7,739 bases of DNA. Origin: an uncultured Flavobacteriaceae bacterium. GTDB lineage: Bacteria; Bacteroidota; Bacteroidia; Flavobacteriales; Flavobacteriaceae. Under the pieces are notes generated by a model, which was given only the letters and a program-made list of their open reading frames with translations, was not told the DNA's origin and made no database searches. The stretch covers positions 1-7,739 of the forward strand of contig CAJXEG010000063.1 in assembly GCA_913052425.1 (NCBI GenBank), in the 5' to 3' direction. How positions within the stretch are numbered: the first letter of the stretch is position 1; each line of letters opens with the position of its first letter. This document shows, piece after piece, positions 7,032 through 7,739 of the stretch. Made by a program: the position numbers and the translations under genes.

Positions 7032-7247
7032 ATGAAATTTTCAAAAAATCTTACTTTCATTTTTCTTCCCGGTTTAATTTTCGCTCAAGTTTTGGAAACC
7101 AAATCACTTCTGACAGAAGAGATTAGAATTCTCGACTTTGGTCAAGATCATGGCCATAGTGGGACGACAAGATTTAAATCAAAAATTGTAGATCCTGTTT
7201 ATTACTTTTCCCTTTTCTATCCTCCTTCTCATGTCTTTTCTTTTTAA
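7032..7247 (+). CDS. Short ORF with signal peptide-like start; hypothetical or remnant
   Basis: A 71-codon frame. Residues 1-19 (M-K-F-S-K-N, then a hydrophobic run, then F-A-Q) look like a Sec signal peptide with cleavage after the alanine. The next part, up to D-F-G-Q-D-H-G-H-S-G-T-T, reads like the start of an exported protein. The last 25 residues are aromatic and low complexity because they come from a pyrimidine-rich tract. It is AT-richer than its neighbours, has no recognisable ribosome binding site, and its stop is only 19 bp before rmuC. I do not recognise a family. It may be a real small secreted protein, the 5' stub of a decayed larger exported protein, or noise. Confidence 0.3.
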   Translation: MKFSKNLTFIFLPGLIFAQVLETKSLLTEEIRILDFGQDHGHSGTTRFKSKIVDPVYYFSLFYPPSHVFSF

Positions 7248-7266
7248 TTTGCAATAAATCCCTAGA

Positions 7267-7739
7267 ATGGAAATCGGACTGTTGGTTTTATCGGCTTTGA
7301 CTTTTGGGCTTCTCTTGTTCTTGTTGTATAGAAAACAGGGGAGTAATGGGTTGTCGGGGGAATTGCGGGAGTTGGTCAAAGGGGAATTTTACCAAAACCG
7401 GGAAGAGTTGACCAAAAACCTTCGGGAAACGCGTTTGGAGATCACCCAAAGTATGGAACGCCTCAATGAGGTTTTGGCCAAAAAGGCCAAAGAGGACCGG
7501 GAGGAGTTGCGCACCACCCTCAAGGATTTTCAGGAAGCCTTTTCCAAAAACGTTACGGCCTTTAACGAGCTGCAAAAGCAAAATTTTGAACGCCTTAATC
7601 AAAAGCAAGACGAGTTGGTCAAATCCACCGAATTAAAGCTGGAAAAGATGCGGGAAACCGTTGATGAAAAACTCCATAAAACCTTGGAAGAACGTTTGGG
7701 TAAATCTTTTGAAGTGGTCACCCAGCAGTTGCTAAGGGT
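7267..7739 (+). CDS. rmuC: DNA recombination protein RmuC, N-terminal part (runs off right edge)
   Basis: The frame is open from the ATG at 7267 to the window end, giving 157 residues of a protein usually about 400-500 long. Residues 3-21 are a hydrophobic membrane anchor (I-G-L-L-V-L-S-A-L-T-F-G-L-L-L-F-L-L-Y). Residues about 30-140 are a long charged coiled coil rich in E, K, R, L and Q, typical of RmuC. The family block M-R-E-T-V-D-E-K-L-H-K-T-L-E-E-R-L-G-K-S-F lies near residues 129-149, directly before the nuclease-like core, which is outside the window. RmuC limits recombination at short inverted repeats in E. coli and is thought to be a PD-(D/E)XK-type nuclease. The preceding 19 bases (A-rich, no Shine-Dalgarno) suit Bacteroidota initiation. 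Alternative coiled-coil proteins are unlikely given the conserved block. Confidence 0.93.
   Translation, partial: MEIGLLVLSALTFGLLLFLLYRKQGSNGLSGELRELVKGEFYQNREELTKNLRETRLEITQSMERLNEVLAKKAKEDREELRTTLKDFQEAFSKNVTAFNELQKQNFERLNQKQDELVKSTELKLEKMRETVDEKLHKTLEERLGKSFEVVTQQLLR

Noticed and set aside
7288..7608. 106-codon open frame on the minus strand
   Set aside because: It is antisense to the RmuC coiled coil, whose codon pattern and conserved block are clear on the + strand.
1..7739. CRISPR arrays, tRNA or rRNA genes, insertion sequences, attachment sites
   Set aside because: No repeated spacer-like units, cloverleaf-forming sequence, transposase or terminal inverted repeats were seen on reading both strands by eye.

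Overview
The window looks like chromosomal DNA from a member of the Bacteroidota, most likely a marine-type flavobacterium. The reasons are: a type IX secretion (T9SS) C-terminal sorting domain on one protein, two sulfatases with lipoprotein signals, A-rich leaders with weak Shine-Dalgarno sites, a promoter-like TAATTTG box, and moderate GC in genes with AT-rich gaps. The taxon is inferred; no rRNA or tRNA is present to confirm it.

Layout. (1) Positions 2-1911 (+): the C-terminal end of a DUF1800-type protein, then two bases later a complete DUF1501 protein with a twin-arginine motif at the N-terminus and a T9SS sorting domain at the C-terminus. This pair is widespread in bacteria and functionally uncharacterised. 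(2) Positions 1916-2887 (-): a Gfo/Idh/MocA oxidoreductase of the dihydrodiol/xylose dehydrogenase-like branch, convergent with DUF1501 and only 4 bp from it. (3) Positions 3001-4587 (+): a lipoprotein S1 sulfatase resembling N-acetylglucosamine-6-sulfatases, divergent from the oxidoreductase and closed by a clear intrinsic terminator (4611-4645). (4) Positions 4664-6085 (+): a second, distantly related lipoprotein sulfatase, followed by a TesB-type acyl-CoA thioesterase (6129-6986). (5) Positions 7032-7247 (+): a doubtful short secreted ORF, possibly a gene remnant. (6) Position 7267 to the right edge (+): the N-terminal part of RmuC, truncated by the window.

How they fit together. The two sulfatases and the oxidoreductase are consistent with scavenging of sulfated glycans: periplasmic or surface desulfation, and cytoplasmic oxidation of a sugar or related diol. 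There is no SusC/SusD pair, glycoside hydrolase or sulfatase-maturing enzyme in view, so this is not a complete polysaccharide utilisation locus. TesB and RmuC are housekeeping genes (acyl-CoA hydrolysis; limiting DNA rearrangement). I found no convincing evidence of a wholly new system, CRISPR array, transposon, prophage or structured RNA. The least understood item is the DUF1800-DUF1501 pair, where DUF1501 appears to combine Tat export with T9SS sorting.
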